From the NCBI GenBank assembly GCA_024233865.1, contig JACKPA010000002.1, positions 62,001-126,000 of the forward strand: 64,000 bases of DNA, written 5' to 3'. The DNA comes from Leptospiraceae bacterium (GTDB lineage Bacteria; Spirochaetota; Leptospiria; Leptospirales; Leptospiraceae). The notes under the pieces are model-generated. The model was not told the DNA's origin, made no database searches, and saw only the letters and a program-made list of their open reading frames with translations. Position numbers and translations under genes: made by a program. Of the stretch, positions 7,198 through 16,334 are shown one piece after another. How positions within the stretch are numbered: position 1 is the stretch's first letter; every line of letters begins with the position of its first letter.

Positions 7198-10100
7198 TTA
7201 TCTCACAATTTCGATTGTATCATTCGGAAACTCTCCATACATATCAGGAGAATACATTGCTTCCACTCTAGATTGCGGTAGTTGGAATTTCCCGGATTGG
7301 TTTAAACGAATGGTGTATTCCATTGTCCATTCTCCTTCCGAAACATAATTATAATAAGCTCTATAAGACTCATAGCTTCTTTCAACAAAAGCCGGATACG
7401 TATAACCGGTCTCTTTTTCTCCACTTGTTGCAGAGGCAGAATCTCTTCCAAGTCCGCTGCCAAGAATGCTTGTACCGGTTGGTATAGGGTCGGTTATAAC
7501 AACCCAAGTCATACCCATATCTGCCTTTACTTTCAGGCGAATTCTCATAATGTCACCTATAGACCATTTTCCTGGATTTTTCTGCTCTATTGGAGTTATG
7601 GTTTTTTGAATTGTGAAACCATTACTTACCGGTTGTGTAAGACGAATGGCAGCTCTGCTTTGGATATTTACCCAAGGCTTACCTTGTCCGATATGTGACA
7701 GTTTTAATTCTGTCGGACCAGCCCCCCAAGGAAATGATTGTTCTTTCTTGGAAGAATTATCCCATTCAAGAGTCTTTTTGTCTTTATTAAAGGAGGAAGT
7801 CGTTTTTCCAGATACTTTATCTTTTTCAAACTTTTGAGAAAACTTCTCTATAGCCAAAACTCCCCAAGCATTTGCAGTTGTTAAGTCCCAGTTTCCTTCT
7901 CTAATCTTCAAACGTCCCAAAATTCCAGTTACAATTCTAGGTACATCCTCTTTCCACTTATCCATTTTTACAATAGACAAGAGTAATTGAATGGCGTTGT
8001 AATCTTCGGATACCATAAGCCACCATAAGTTATCTTTTTTGGCAGTAGTAAAACGCATCACAGAACCTTGTAAGCTAATTCTACTTCTAAGAATTTGTTC
8101 GACATGTTCTAATTCTTTTGCTCGATTTGATATATCCTTCACACGGTATAGAATATTCCAATAATCGACTAAAGCGGAAGTTGGAAAGAGGTTAGCTTCG
8201 GAAAGATTTAAAGAATCCAAATATTCTTTTTTTGCCTGGTTGTACCTTGACAGAGCTTCTAAGGCTTTTAGCTTCCGAATACTTAAGTCAGCAGTTTGCA
8301 AGGCTCCTGGAGAGTCAATCTCACCTTTAACAAATCTGGTTAAACCTCCAAGCATAAGATTTAAAGTGTCTTTTGGAATTTCATAATCTGCTTCATGAGA
8401 AATAGAAAGAATGTAAGACGTTAAAGTAGGACTTCCTTCCAAATGAGTAGTAGGAAAATATTTGGCAAGCCCGTTATAGTCTAAATACGTAATCATGTTT
8501 GCTGCAATTCTATCCCAGTGTTCGGCATCTCGTAAAGCAATAGCTTTGGAAACCTTTTGTTCGAGGCAGGAATAAGGATATTTTGACATGTATTCTTTTA
8601 CTGAATCCAGACCGTTTACTAAGGTAGAACTGTAATTCAAGTATATTCCGCCTCTTCCTTCTTGAGAGTTGTCCGGACGCTTGACCATCAAACTATGCTC
8701 TTTTTCCAATTGTACAAGAGTTCCTTGTACAGTATTCACCGGAAGAGGAGGAATAATTTTTTGTTCGATTTTAATTTTGTCTTTTGCATTGTTTGTTCCT
8801 GTTGCTTCAATCGTATAAACTAACTTATCAACGCCAAAAGGAATTTTTATATCCCAAAAAACCTCTTTGGATTCACTGGGCTTTAATTTTATGTTTTGAT
8901 GACTTAACTTTTGGTTTAGTCCGTCAATGTTTATGGACAACTTAGTCTGCAATTCTTTTTCACTAGAATTTCTAATAGTAACTTCCGGCAAGTATTGATC
9001 TCCTTCTCTTGCAAGCGGAGCTATACCAGAGAATAACATCAAATCTTGAGTGGTTTGAATGGATGTATTTCCTGTTCCAAAATATCCTCGCCCGGAATTT
9101 GCGATGGCTACAATTTTAAAGCTCGTTAAAGAATCGTTTAGGGGAATCTGTATTTTTGCTTTTCCATATTTGTCAAGCTTTACCCTTCCTTTCCAATACA
9201 ACAAGGTATCAAATAACTCTCTTGTTGTTTGATTGCCTCCGCCTCCTCCTTGTGGCATGGCTTTTAAGCCAAAATGTCTTTTTCCGATTACTTGCATTTG
9301 AGCAGTTGCGGTATCTACTTCCAACCTTCTAAGACCCATCATAGAAGCAAGCAAATTCCAAGTAGAATTTGGCATCAATTCCAGTAAACCTTCATCTACA
9401 GCTGCCAATGCCACTTCCGAACCGGAAGGCAGGGATTTACCATTAACCGTTTTTACTTGGATCGTTATATCAGCTTTGTCTCGAACTTTATAAATCTTTT
9501 TATTCGCTTCTAATTTCACATCCAATTCATGGGCTTTCCACCCTACACGAATATTGGCTAACCCCAACCTATAAGAAGGTCTTCCCAAATCTACCATTGC
9601 CGTAGGTTTAACTTTTCCTACGCGTCCACGAACAGCCAAAATAGACACATAAACGTTGGGAGCATAGTTATTCTTTATAGGGACACGAATAACAGGAATA
9701 CTTCCAGTTACTCCTCTAACGTAAGCTTCAATGACTCCTTCTCTTTCAATTGTCACCAAAGCTCTCGCCGTCCTAAAAGGTGCTCGTATTTGGAACTTGG
9801 CAGTTTCTCCTGGCTCGTACTGCTTTTTATCTGGTAGAATATCCATTCTATCATTATCCGTTGAAGTATACCAATCATTATCGCTTCCCGGAACATATAT
9901 TTCACGATTGGAATAGACCTTGTTTCCTTTGTTGTCCGTTATAAAGGCTTGCAATATTACATTCCCTGTTATGGGAGCTTTTTTTTCACAAATCAACATT
10001 CCCTTTCTGTCAGTTTTTCCCTGACAGAAATTTCCGACATTTTTGACTTCTTCATAGTTTTCATAAGAATAAAATCCACCAACCAAACGCTTTCTATGCG

Positions 10101-12813
10101 AATAGTATTTTCTTTCTAGTACTTCAATTTCAACGTTATGATAAGCAACAGGTTTGCCTTGTAGGTCAACCACTATAGCATTGATCTTGAGAGCATCTTT
10201 GGAGGAAACCCATGAATCTTCTTTTAACCCAACAAAAAATTCCGATGAATAAATATTTGTTCTTTGGGAAATAGTTTGCATTTCTCCGTTTGGGTCTTTG
10301 TATTCCAATTCCGTTACCAGAGTTTGCATAGTGTCTTTTTTGGGAACATTGCCTATATCAGTATGAATAGAACCTGTTCCGTCCAATGAAAATTCATCAC
10401 TTCTCATATCGTTGTTTGTTGCAGAAGAATCTTCATTGTCCCAATAATTTTGTGAGTGTTTCTTTATCCCTAGAGAAAGCTTACCATTGGCGAATACATA
10501 TTCGGAATAATCATTAAAATGAGGTTGTCCTCCAGCCCTAAACCAAGATTTTAATTTGATTGGTAAGTTGGATGCTCCTCCTCCAGAGAGATAACGAACG
10601 GATAAATCCAAAGGAATGGAAGTCGGGTTTACCAATTTTTTACCAGGCGGTTTTATAATCCCTTTCATAAGGGGAACTTTGAACTCTTCCACTCGAAAGC
10701 TAGCCGTTGACATTGTGCTTGAATTCTTACTTCCATTGTACATCGTTAAATTATAAAATCCAAGTTTTGCCTCTTTGGGAATTTTCCAAGTAGATTCGGA
10801 TATTCCAGAAGAGTCCCAGCTCAAAGGCAATACAAATTCTTGTCCGCTACCGCTATGGGAAATTTTTAATTTGTTTGGCAGTTTGTTTTTGTTAGGAAAA
10901 TTCATTCCTTTCATTGTATGTCTTCGGATAATATGTTTCATGGAAACGGTTTCACCGGCTCGAAACAAAGTTCTATCCAAAATGGAATGGGCTATTAATG
11001 AATCATTTTTCTGTCCGTAGTAGTAAGGAAGGTAATTTCCGGAAGATGTCAGATTAAACCGCCAGTTTTCAATACCGTTGTCCCAGCTTGAATGGACAAA
11101 AGAAAGATCATTATCCTTTTCTGCTATAACCAAAACACCATTGTTGTAGGTTTCCCAAGAGCAATTTTTTACTCTATCTCTATCAATCTTTCCTGGATAA
11201 GCAATTCCAAAGTTATCCGTTTTTCCTTTGGCAATAATATCACCTTTACAGTCCATAACTTTAATGTTTGCATTACGAACAGGTTGACCATTGCTCAGAG
11301 TTGTCACCCAAACTAAGGTGTTTTCACGCCCCCATTTGAAATGAACCGATAAATTTGTTACCAAAGCAGCTGCCGGTATATACATAGAAGTATTTTTATT
11401 AAGAATAGATTTCCCTAGAATTTTACTTTGAACTTCCACAACGTAAAATCCGGGTTCTTTTAAAGGGATACCAATGACCTCAAAACTTTCTTTTTTGTTT
11501 CTAGGAATGGAAAGACTTTGTACGGTTGCACTTTCCCCCTTAAAAACTGATTTGGAGTCTGTTGAATTGTACAATTTTTTTAACCAGTGTAATATATTTT
11601 CACCGGATATTCTTGCACGTTTTCCAATGAAATTTCCAACCAGACCCAATTCTCTTCCCTTTTCAAAATAAGTCATATTGGTTTTCATTGGAACTTCAAT
11701 GTTTCTTACGGTTATGGGAAGTGCCGGTTCGGCTTTCCATTCCAAAATTCCGAATTTTGCAGCAAACTTAGCAAGCGGAGGATATCTGTCGGTTTTGATT
11801 TTAAGAGGAAAACGCTTCGCATTCACCAAGCTCCTGCCTGAATCATCTTTGATTCCGTTGGGAATGTGAAGATACATTGTCGTATTCTCAGGAAAAGGTC
11901 CTTGAAAACTAACATATTGAGATTCTTCCGACTCATTGGAATCAAGGTTTGGTTTCCAAGTATGTTTTCCACTCTTGATGAAAATTTGCTTTGAATAGCT
12001 TTTGGAAATTTGAGCCGAGAAATACAAGTTCATATTCAAAAGAGGAATGCAACCGGCTTTTTTATTTTCTCTTTCACAAGAAAAAGAAGCAGTAAAAGGT
12101 TCTCTAGAGCGAAATTCAAGAATTTGATCTTTGGAAGTAGGTATACCGGTTTCAGACTCTATTCCCTTACTCCAAACCAGACTGATTTTAGAATTACTTG
12201 GAAAATGTTGTTTTGATTTTAAAGCTACCAAATTATTTGGTATATTGTTGTGGAATTGATTTTTTAGTATTTGTGCAATTTCAGATGGAGGGATAATTTG
12301 AGCTCCAACCTTTTCTTGAATACCTTCTATGGAAAAATATACATTAGAAGATACCGAATCAATTTTGGCTTTGCCATCCAACTCTAAGAGAAATATTTGG
12401 TCTTCATCAACATAACTCCCTTCATAAGGATGAGTGTTTGTAATAGAAGGACCACCTGTTGTAAAAGAATACCTCTTTTCTCCAGTGATGAAAGCCCCTT
12501 TCAAATTTTTAACCGTAGGTTTTAAAGCAAAGCTACACGTATAGCCGGCTGACATGCTTTCTTCAAATTCATAAACGTAAGTTCTTTCATCAATCCACCT
12601 TGCCTTGCCTTGAAAAGCACAGTCGATATCAAAAATATCCGTATTTGCCCTCGGATCGCCAAACTCAACCATTTGGCTTGAAAAGAGGACTTTAACCTGT
12701 TTTACGTTTTTTACTTCATTCTGAGGTGAGAAGCTATTAATTTTAGCTTCTTCGGAAAAAACGGAAGTAACAAAAAGACTTAATAAAAAGAAAATAAAAA
12801 AAAAGTATTTCAT
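7198..12813 (-). CDS. Alpha-2-macroglobulin family protein (bacterial, thioester-containing)
   Basis: 1871 residues. The N-terminus (MKYFFFIFFLLSLFVTSVFS) is a signal peptide with no lipobox Cys. Repeated macroglobulin beta domains follow, and from about residue 680 on the usual bacterial features appear: RTLFRAGETVSMK (MG3-like), KKQYEPGETAKFQIRAPF, and the strand AAVDEGLLEL. A glycine-rich loop (QGGGGGNQ, near residue 1190) sits where the protease bait region is expected. YPYSCLEQKVSKA near residue 1415 carries the CLEQ thioester motif within an alpha-helical domain; the protein ends in a C-terminal beta domain. Bacterial macroglobulins trap proteases in the periplasm and are often paired with penicillin-binding protein 1C; no such gene is seen here. 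The neighbours are instead a YdjM-like protein and an NRPS-like synthetase. Confidence 0.9.
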   Translation of the reverse strand: MKYFFFIFFLLSLFVTSVFSEEAKINSFSPQNEVKNVKQVKVLFSSQMVEFGDPRANTDIFDIDCAFQGKARWIDERTYVYEFEESMSAGYTCSFALKPTVKNLKGAFITGEKRYSFTTGGPSITNTHPYEGSYVDEDQIFLLELDGKAKIDSVSSNVYFSIEGIQEKVGAQIIPPSEIAQILKNQFHNNIPNNLVALKSKQHFPSNSKISLVWSKGIESETGIPTSKDQILEFRSREPFTASFSCERENKKAGCIPLLNMNLYFSAQISKSYSKQIFIKSGKHTWKPNLDSNESEESQYVSFQGPFPENTTMYLHIPNGIKDDSGRSLVNAKRFPLKIKTDRYPPLAKFAAKFGILEWKAEPALPITVRNIEVPMKTNMTYFEKGRELGLVGNFIGKRARISGENILHWLKKLYNSTDSKSVFKGESATVQSLSIPRNKKESFEVIGIPLKEPGFYVVEVQSKILGKSILNKNTSMYIPAAALVTNLSVHFKWGRENTLVWVTTLSNGQPVRNANIKVMDCKGDIIAKGKTDNFGIAYPGKIDRDRVKNCSWETYNNGVLVIAEKDNDLSFVHSSWDNGIENWRFNLTSSGNYLPYYYGQKNDSLIAHSILDRTLFRAGETVSMKHIIRRHTMKGMNFPNKNKLPNKLKISHSGSGQEFVLPLSWDSSGISESTWKIPKEAKLGFYNLTMYNGSKNSSTMSTASFRVEEFKVPLMKGIIKPPGKKLVNPTSIPLDLSVRYLSGGGASNLPIKLKSWFRAGGQPHFNDYSEYVFANGKLSLGIKKHSQNYWDNEDSSATNNDMRSDEFSLDGTGSIHTDIGNVPKKDTMQTLVTELEYKDPNGEMQTISQRTNIYSSEFFVGLKEDSWVSSKDALKINAIVVDLQGKPVAYHNVEIEVLERKYYSHRKRLVGGFYSYENYEEVKNVGNFCQGKTDRKGMLICEKKAPITGNVILQAFITDNKGNKVYSNREIYVPGSDNDWYTSTDNDRMDILPDKKQYEPGETAKFQIRAPFRTARALVTIEREGVIEAYVRGVTGSIPVIRVPIKNNYAPNVYVSILAVRGRVGKVKPTAMVDLGRPSYRLGLANIRVGWKAHELDVKLEANKKIYKVRDKADITIQVKTVNGKSLPSGSEVALAAVDEGLLELMPNSTWNLLASMMGLRRLEVDTATAQMQVIGKRHFGLKAMPQGGGGGNQTTRELFDTLLYWKGRVKLDKYGKAKIQIPLNDSLTSFKIVAIANSGRGYFGTGNTSIQTTQDLMLFSGIAPLAREGDQYLPEVTIRNSSEKELQTKLSINIDGLNQKLSHQNIKLKPSESKEVFWDIKIPFGVDKLVYTIEATGTNNAKDKIKIEQKIIPPLPVNTVQGTLVQLEKEHSLMVKRPDNSQEGRGGIYLNYSSTLVNGLDSVKEYMSKYPYSCLEQKVSKAIALRDAEHWDRIAANMITYLDYNGLAKYFPTTHLEGSPTLTSYILSISHEADYEIPKDTLNLMLGGLTRFVKGEIDSPGALQTADLSIRKLKALEALSRYNQAKKEYLDSLNLSEANLFPTSALVDYWNILYRVKDISNRAKELEHVEQILRSRISLQGSVMRFTTAKKDNLWWLMVSEDYNAIQLLLSIVKMDKWKEDVPRIVTGILGRLKIREGNWDLTTANAWGVLAIEKFSQKFEKDKVSGKTTSSFNKDKKTLEWDNSSKKEQSFPWGAGPTELKLSHIGQGKPWVNIQSRAAIRLTQPVSNGFTIQKTITPIEQKNPGKWSIGDIMRIRLKVKADMGMTWVVITDPIPTGTSILGSGLGRDSASATSGEKETGYTYPAFVERSYESYRAYYNYVSEGEWTMEYTIRLNQSGKFQLPQSRVEAMYSPDMYGEFPNDTIEIVR

Positions 12814-12859
12814 AGAAATTTTCTACCTTTTTAGTAGTTGGTTGGATGCATTCGAAAGT

Positions 12860-13564
12860 TTAGCCTGCATAAGCTTCTTCGTTTTCGTTTGCTTCTTCTG
12901 CTTCAGCAGCTATTTTTGCTTCGTCTTTTTCTCGAGTAGTCAAAGAACGACTAAAAGAATATAAACCTTTTCGATTTCTAGTTTTTAAATTGATGCCTGG
13001 TTGGACTTTGGTAATGGTAAAAACAAATTTTACCTTCTCCCTGCCTCTCTGATCTATAAAATAGTTTGTTGTCAAAGAGATTTCGATATAGTTTGTCATT
13101 CTATCTTTGATAATATTATCCGATATTCTAAAAAACGCAGATTTTCCAATGATTTCATGACCTTCTAGCCTTTCTGTCCCATCCATTTTTAGAAAATAAT
13201 CCATTCTGGGTGGTTTGAACAGTGTAGGACCATTTCGTTTGATAATAATATCAAAAGCATCCCCAAGACCGGCTTTTTTGAATTGGAATATAAGATGATC
13301 TTCGGAAATAGCTACACATTTGGTTATCAAGTCCCCACTCATTTGTCCGACGGAAAAAACAGACATCCTTTCGGATTCTTTTACCACGAGCTCGTATTTA
13401 TCATCGACTTGAGGAGGTGGTGTTTCACCTTCCGCTTTTAAAGCAAAGTATGGTCTGACAAATTCAATAAAGATAATATAACCTAGTCCTACTATGGCTA
13501 AGGATAAAACAACATACAATAAGTTTAAAAAAATGTCCTGAATAATAATTCCGGGTAATAACAT
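12860..13564 (-). CDS. Membrane-anchored protein of unknown function
   Basis: 234 residues. One N-terminal membrane segment (FLNLLYVVLSLAIVGLGYII) is followed by a beta-rich soluble part and a charged Ala/Glu-rich tail (AKIAAEAEEANENEEAYAG). I do not recognise the family. The soluble part (about 60-205) has alternating strands like a PilZ or other small beta barrel, but the PilZ motifs (RxxxR and D/NxSxxG) are not present. The start follows AGAGG by 5 bases. It lies 46 bases upstream of the macroglobulin gene and is likely co-transcribed with it. Confidence 0.75.
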   Translation of the reverse strand: MLLPGIIIQDIFLNLLYVVLSLAIVGLGYIIFIEFVRPYFALKAEGETPPPQVDDKYELVVKESERMSVFSVGQMSGDLITKCVAISEDHLIFQFKKAGLGDAFDIIIKRNGPTLFKPPRMDYFLKMDGTERLEGHEIIGKSAFFRISDNIIKDRMTNYIEISLTTNYFIDQRGREKVKFVFTITKVQPGINLKTRNRKGLYSFSRSLTTREKDEAKIAAEAEEANENEEAYAG

Positions 13565-13588
13565 TAAAACCTCTAAGGTGCCTTAAAT

Positions 13589-13858
13589 TTAAAAATCTTC
13601 TTCCAGACACCTCATCTTTTTTGTTATGGAAGTGTTTTCACGAAAAGCATTTAACTCATCAATACTAATATCTTTATTCACTTCACACTCTAACCAAGCC
13701 TTTTTCCAATCGGAATGCCACGAAAACCATTCTTGTCTTTTTCGATTATTGTTTGTTATATCATGTGAAACTATTTTACTGATATTATCCAACTCTTCTA
13801 CTTTAGTCCTAAGTCTATCGTAAATAGACCTGAAAGTTGCACTTTTAAATAAATCCAT
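13589..13858 (-). CDS. Small soluble protein of unknown function
   Basis: 89 residues, start after GAAAGGAAAAAT. No signal peptide or membrane segment; mainly helical and charged, with an aromatic patch (RQEWFSWHSDWKKAWLE). No family recognised. The tight fit between the flanking same-strand genes (24 and 36 bases) and the good ribosome site support a real gene. Confidence 0.6.
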   Translation of the reverse strand: MDLFKSATFRSIYDRLRTKVEELDNISKIVSHDITNNNRKRQEWFSWHSDWKKAWLECEVNKDISIDELNAFRENTSITKKMRCLEEDF

Positions 13859-13894
13859 ATTTTTCCTTTCTTAGTCAAATCATTTTTCAAATTA

Positions 13895-14830
13895 TTACTC
13901 CGACACAAGCACGGATAAATGGGCTTCCACACTATCTGCAAGAGCTTTAAGGTCATATCCGCCTTCCAAAAAAGATAAAAGGCGACCATTACAGTATTCT
14001 TTTGCCTTCTGCTTCAACAGGTTACTCATTTTTTCATACATAAGCGTAGAAAGCTCCAATCCTCCTAAAGGATCATTTGCATGAGCATCAAAACCGGCTG
14101 AAATTAAGATAAAATCCGGAACAAATTTGTCGATTTCCTTTAGCACTTGGTTTTTAAATTTTTCCAAATACAAGTCATCTCCGGTTCCTGATTGCATAGG
14201 AACATTTAAATTGTAGTTTAAGCCTTTCCCGCTTCCTTTATCATTGACGTTTCCGCTCCCTGGATAAAAAGGATACTGATGAAGAGATACAAAATAAACC
14301 GTATCGTCTTCGTAAAAAGCACTCTCTGTTCCATTACCATGGTGAACATCCCAATCAACGATTAAAACCTTTGGAAAACCCTTGGATTGAACATATCTTG
14401 CTGCAATGGCAATATTATTAAACATACAAAATCCCATACCATGGTTTTTTTCTGCATGATGACCAGGGGGACGAACAATTGCCAGTCCGTTTTGGGATTC
14501 GCCGCTTATAATAGAGTCTACCAAAGAAATACCGGAACCGGCAGCAATGGATGCTGCGTCAAAGGATTTCTCACTATAAGGTGTATCCGGATCAAGATGA
14601 CCGCTTCCCATTTTTACCAACTCTTTAAATTTAAGAACATACTCTTTGGCATGTATGGTTGCTATTTGTTCAATGCTTGCAGGAGATACTTTAGGCCGAA
14701 TTAGGTTAGAAAAATAGCTCGTTTTTTCCAGCTTTTCACTAATCGCTGTCAATCTCCTCGATGTTTCAGGATGGTAAGCTCCGGTTTCATGTTCCCAAAA
14801 AATATCTTCTAAAGCGATTGCTGTTGCCAT
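13895..14830 (-). CDS. Histone-deacetylase-family amidohydrolase (AcuC/HDAC-like)
   Basis: 311 residues, the usual length for bacterial class II-like deacetylases. Motifs in order: WEHETGAYHPETSRR (substrate rim), GSGHLDPDTPYSEKSFDAA, RPPGHHAEKNHGMGFC (catalytic His pair), DWDVHHGNGTE (zinc ligands Asp and His), HQYPFYPGSG, ISAGFDAHANDPLGG (third zinc ligand Asp) and EGGYDL (Gly-Gly-Tyr). Expected reaction: zinc-dependent removal of acetyl or related acyl groups from lysine, polyamines or small amides. The start has a TAGGAAAG ribosome site. The physiological substrate cannot be read from the context. Confidence 0.9.
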   Translation of the reverse strand: MATAIALEDIFWEHETGAYHPETSRRLTAISEKLEKTSYFSNLIRPKVSPASIEQIATIHAKEYVLKFKELVKMGSGHLDPDTPYSEKSFDAASIAAGSGISLVDSIISGESQNGLAIVRPPGHHAEKNHGMGFCMFNNIAIAARYVQSKGFPKVLIVDWDVHHGNGTESAFYEDDTVYFVSLHQYPFYPGSGNVNDKGSGKGLNYNLNVPMQSGTGDDLYLEKFKNQVLKEIDKFVPDFILISAGFDAHANDPLGGLELSTLMYEKMSNLLKQKAKEYCNGRLLSFLEGGYDLKALADSVEAHLSVLVSE

Positions 14831-14990
14831 GGTTACTTTCCTAAGAGCTACATTAGAATAATTTCTGGTTATTATTCTATAAAGAAAGATTTTTACTACA
14901 ACTTTTTTATTCTTTAAAGATTATTTTTCTTAACTCTCATAGAAAATAGACCCTAACCATGGCTTTTCTGTTTTAATTAAATTTGGTAAA

Positions 14991-16228
14991 TCAAGGATAA
15001 TTTCTTAATCTCGAATCCCAAAGACTTAACAAAACACAAATCGGGTTTTTATTTTCAGAGAGTATAGGGATGTTTTTTCTGACCACAACCGGAATATTAT
15101 TTTCCCTAAAGACTTCCGAAACTTCCTTATGGAATTTTCCATTATAAATTTTTAATCCAGGAGAAAAGCCTAACACTTCATATTTATTCTCTGTTTTGTA
15201 TTCATTTCCATTCCAAAAGACTCTCAAAATGTTGCTGTCATACCGGAATATCGCCTTTTGTAAAGACATAGAATAGTGTGGTATGAGAAAAATATCTGAT
15301 TTTTTACTTTTCCAAAAAATGATTTCCGAATTTCTGTGTGTAAAAGCCTCACCCAAATTCAATAAAGACTGTAATTCAAGCAAAAATTGCCTCTTGATAG
15401 GATGTAATTTTAAAATTTCCAGATGAAAATCCACAAGTTTTTTTAAAGAATTTATAGTTACACGTAGAATTGTATTCCGATGAATCACCAAGTAGGAGGG
15501 ATTTTGGTTTATTTGAGTTGATGCTCCCCAAAGATCATCTTCCGAACCATGAAAATTGCTGTAAACTTTATCCGGATTGAGTCCTTCCTCTAAAAAAAAG
15601 GGAAGTATTTTATGCCGAATTCGATTTCTTAGGTAATGATTGTTAGAATTCGATTCATCCTCAAAAATTGTCCATTTTTCATTTTCAAAAATTTGTTTCA
15701 TGTCCTCTATGGAAAACTTTAAAAGTGGTCTGAAAACTTTGTTTTGGAAAATTTTTAGTGTCTGAAGTCCCTGTAGTCCCGTTCCGCGAATAAGATTAAT
15801 AAACATGGATTCCATATAATCTTTTGTATGATGTCCCGTCACAATATAGTAGCCATACCGAGCTGCAATTGCGTTCAACAACCGATAACGACAAAAACGT
15901 CCCGTTTCTTCTATACTTTTTTTATAGTATTTGGACAAGATGGGAATATTTTTTTTTTTACAAAGATTTTGAAAGGATAGTTTTGGGATAAAAAGTTCCC
16001 AATTTCTAATTCCTGAATATGGTTATCTCTTATTCGATGATTGAGATGAAATACACCAGGAAGAGGAATTCTATAAAGGTGATACAAATACAAATAAAAG
16101 TTCAAAAGTAAGCTTGAATCTTTACCACCGGAATAAGCAATAAGTGCCGGTTTTTCAAATATTAGCTCCTTAAAAGGCTCTAGTCTTAAGATCGCTTTTT
16201 CAAATATTTCTTTTGTTGCATTCATCAT
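14991..16228 (-). CDS. tilS: tRNA(Ile)-lysidine synthase, frameshifted in an 11-A tract
   Basis: TilS makes lysidine at C34 of tRNA-Ile(CAU) and is normally essential. The first frame (16228 down to 15911) has the PP-loop IAYSGGKDSSLLLNF and FHLNHRIRDN, then ends at TAG. The second frame (to 14991) resumes with SIEETGRFCRYRLLNAIA, then TGHHTKDYMESMFINLIRGTGLQGL, RPLL and NNHYLRNRIRHKILP, all canonical TilS. The shift falls in a run of 11 A on the coding strand (about 15949-15959). Reading it as 12 A, or as 9, joins VKK to NIPILSKYYKKS and gives about 412 residues. Options are transcriptional slippage on the A run, a sequencing error or a true mutation. The rest of the gene shows no decay. Confidence 0.85.
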
Positions 16229-16261
16229 TTTTTTTTCTAATAAATCTAATTTTTCTTGAGC

Positions 16262-16330
16262 TCCCTTGATCGTAATCGCCCTCGATCCCTTGATCGTAGT
16301 CGCCCTAATCCCTTAAGCGTAGTCGAAGGG
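16262..16330. repeat. Three degenerate tandem units of a GCGTAGTCG repeat
   Basis: Three units of 23-24 bases start at 16262, 16286 and 16309. Each begins TCCCTT and has a core GATCGTAATCG, GATCGTAGTCG or AAGCGTAGTCG; the third ends in AAGGG, giving a short stem (CCCTT with AAGGG). The third unit matches the core of the hairpin element at 19123-19148. The units fill most of the 106-base gap between two minus-strand genes. Confidence 0.7.
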
Positions 16331-16334
16331 GAGA

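Noticed and set aside
14855..14878. Inverted repeat AGAATAAT/ATTATTCT between tilS and the deacetylase gene as a terminator
   Set aside because: The stem is all A/T except one pair, and no T tract follows on the minus strand, so chance is likely in this AT-rich DNA.
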